A stretch of DNA of 64,000 bases from Vibrio coralliilyticus ATCC BAA-450 (GTDB lineage Bacteria; Pseudomonadota; Gammaproteobacteria; Enterobacterales; Vibrionaceae): positions 744,001 to 808,000 of the forward strand of contig NZ_ACZN01000018.1 in assembly GCF_000176135.1 (NCBI RefSeq), given 5' to 3'. The position numbers and the translations under genes were made by a program. Within the stretch, counting starts at the first letter, position 1, and each line of letters begins with the position of its first letter. This document shows, piece after piece, positions 62,825 to 64,000 of this stretch. The notes under the pieces were generated by a model that did no database searches, had not been told where the DNA came from, and worked only from the letters and a program-made list of their open reading frames with translations.

Positions 62825-63618
62825 GTCCTATGCTCCTTAACCTGTTCTCTCGATTTATGTTTTTCAGAAGATGCTTCTGGCTTTGTTTTGTATTTAGGAT
62901 GAGAGTAAAACGGGGCACCTTTACACCAGAGCTTAAGCGCATGCCAGTAGATACCGACCAACATTTTAGCTGCCATTAGCGGTGTCCTAATTAGTTGTTT
63001 TAGGAGTATCCTTGATGTAAGCGCTTGCTTACTCATGCTGAGCGTGGCATCAAATTCCTTTTTATCCCGATGGCACTCAAGATGAATCGAAAGCTTTTTC
63101 CCTAAGGGTTTTAACCGCCAAACATATTCTTGTTCTATAGGGTTAAAGGGGGACACGTGAAACGCTTTGCTGTGTCGCCACAAAGTTTCATCAAAAGCAG
63201 GAACAGCATAGTAATGCCTTTGATTCCAGGGGGTATTACTTACCTCAGCCAACAGATAACGCCAATCTCCATCCTTGTTATAAACATAGTAGAAGTTTAC
63301 CGGACTGAAATAGATCCCGAGATATCTAAGATGGATGACTGCCTCAACACGACCGTCTACTTTCTCTCCTGTCAGCTCTTTTATCTTGTCAAATACCGCG
63401 TGTTTTAAATCTCCCTCTCCTAGATAATCATCCCGTTTGAATCTCGCCCAATGCCACCACTTTTGCCCGAAACCCCACACAGATTTCTCCACTGCGCTGA
63501 TCTGGTCTAAATCGATACAAGGCATAAAAATTGGGTATTTTAGCTGATGCTCTACTGGACTAAAGCGGCGATGTCTTACGTCCCCAACAAGCAATGAGCA
63601 ACTGTGCTCTGAGTTCAT
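62821..63618 (-). CDS. DUF1365 protein
   Basis: 265 aa. DUF1365 phrases: SLLVGDVRHRRFSPVEHQLKY (start), IHLRYLGIYFSPVNFYYVYN, AEVSNTPWNQRHYY and KAFHVSPFNPI. Function unknown; constantly found between an FAD-dependent oxidase and a cfa-like gene. Start overlaps the oxidase stop. Confidence 0.92.
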   Translation of the reverse strand: MNSEHSCSLLVGDVRHRRFSPVEHQLKYPIFMPCIDLDQISAVEKSVWGFGQKWWHWARFKRDDYLGEGDLKHAVFDKIKELTGEKVDGRVEAVIHLRYLGIYFSPVNFYYVYNKDGDWRYLLAEVSNTPWNQRHYYAVPAFDETLWRHSKAFHVSPFNPIEQEYVWRLKPLGKKLSIHLECHRDKKEFDATLSMSKQALTSRILLKQLIRTPLMAAKMLVGIYWHALKLWCKGAPFYSHPKYKTKPEASSEKHKSREQVKEHRT

Positions 63619-64000
63619 TATGCCGCACCTCTTTGGCGCTCAACTTTGTTGAGCTGTTTAAGCTCTCTCACAACATCTAAAGCACTTTTGACCCCGTCCT
63701 CATGAAATCCGTTGTACCAATACGCACCACAGAACCATACCTTGTCCTGACCATTTATTTCTTGACGTCGTCTCTGGGCCTGCATCGATTGCTCACTAAA
63801 GACAGGATGATGATAAGTAAACGTTTTGAGCACTTTATTCGGCTCAATCAGGTGCGCGCTGTTTAATGAAACACAGAATGTCACAGGCGCTTGTATATGT
63901 TGCAATATGTTCATGTTGTAGGTGAGCGTTGGCGGGCGTTCGCTCTCACCTTGCGCTCCATCTAACCAATAATTCCAAGAAGCCCAAGCTGACTTCCTCT
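63618..64000 (-). CDS. FAD-dependent amine-oxidase-like protein, C-terminal part
   Basis: Partial: the frame runs off the right edge. 126 codons are visible. Read upstream from the internal ATG at 63914, the protein continues ASWNYWLDG and TLTYNMNILQHI, then FCGAYWYNGFHEDGVKSALDV, the FAD-binding end of this NAD(P)/FAD-dependent oxidase family. It is the upstream partner of the DUF1365–cfa cluster. The FAD-binding N-terminus and start are outside the window. Confidence 0.9.
   Translation of the reverse strand, partial: RKSAWASWNYWLDGAQGESERPPTLTYNMNILQHIQAPVTFCVSLNSAHLIEPNKVLKTFTYHHPVFSEQSMQAQRRRQEINGQDKVWFCGAYWYNGFHEDGVKSALDVVRELKQLNKVERQRGAA

Noticed and set aside
1..64000. CRISPR array, tRNA or rRNA genes, insertion sequences
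   Set aside because: None was found by eye: no regular spaced repeats, no cloverleaf sequences and no transposase.

Overview
The window is chromosomal DNA from a Vibrio. The evidence is the run of Vibrio-type gene neighbourhoods (vexIJK–psp–sap; hisGDCBHAFI; mnmA–hflD–purB), a VicH-like H-NS, a LuxM/LuxN quorum-sensing locus, an AspS-type secretin pilotin and a lipase with its Lif chaperone. The species cannot be fixed by reading. No rRNA, tRNA, CRISPR, insertion sequence or prophage was seen.

Left end (1–9140): the 3' end of an EF-P-like gene (yeiP) and a dsDNA-mimic gene (yciU) converge on ihfA. Then comes the most unusual part, an AT-rich quorum-sensing locus: a LuxM/AinS-type acyl-homoserine-lactone synthase, an overlapping LuxN-type hybrid histidine kinase, and a second full-length LuxN-type kinase about 480 bp further on. 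Both kinases keep the H-box histidine, ATP-binding boxes and receiver aspartate, but their membrane sensor halves differ. The leader of the second kinase contains a stretch able to pair with the conserved core of Qrr small RNAs. A small gene and a 40-nt perfect palindrome close the region.

9.2–25.6 kb: yciB–yciA–yciI with a type II secretion pilotin gene; small conserved genes; an hslJ-like lipoprotein; a ynjBCDF ABC-transporter operon with a phospholipid-type synthase; an RNA methyltransferase/pseudouridine synthase pair; a Na+-coupled amino-acid transporter with a TyrR-like box; cardiolipin synthase; metC; and a secreted lipase with its foldase.

25.6–44 kb: tag; the two-adaptor RND pump vexIJK; the psp envelope-stress genes (pspABC divergent from pspF with a sigma-54-like promoter between them); sapABCDF; two conserved unknowns; Mn-dependent pyrophosphatase; a predicted metal transporter with a Fur/Mur-like double operator; yebC.

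44–64 kb: the complete histidine operon with a five-histidine leader peptide and attenuator; a lysine-riboswitch-controlled NhaC-family transporter (LysW type); hns; gsk; mnmA–hflD–purB; and at the right edge a cluster of cyclopropane-fatty-acid-synthase-like, DUF1365, DUF2878, chalcone-isomerase-like and DUF3833 genes with a flavin oxidase cut by the window end. Much of the window concerns the cell envelope: stress sensing, efflux, peptide uptake, lipid synthesis and secretion.
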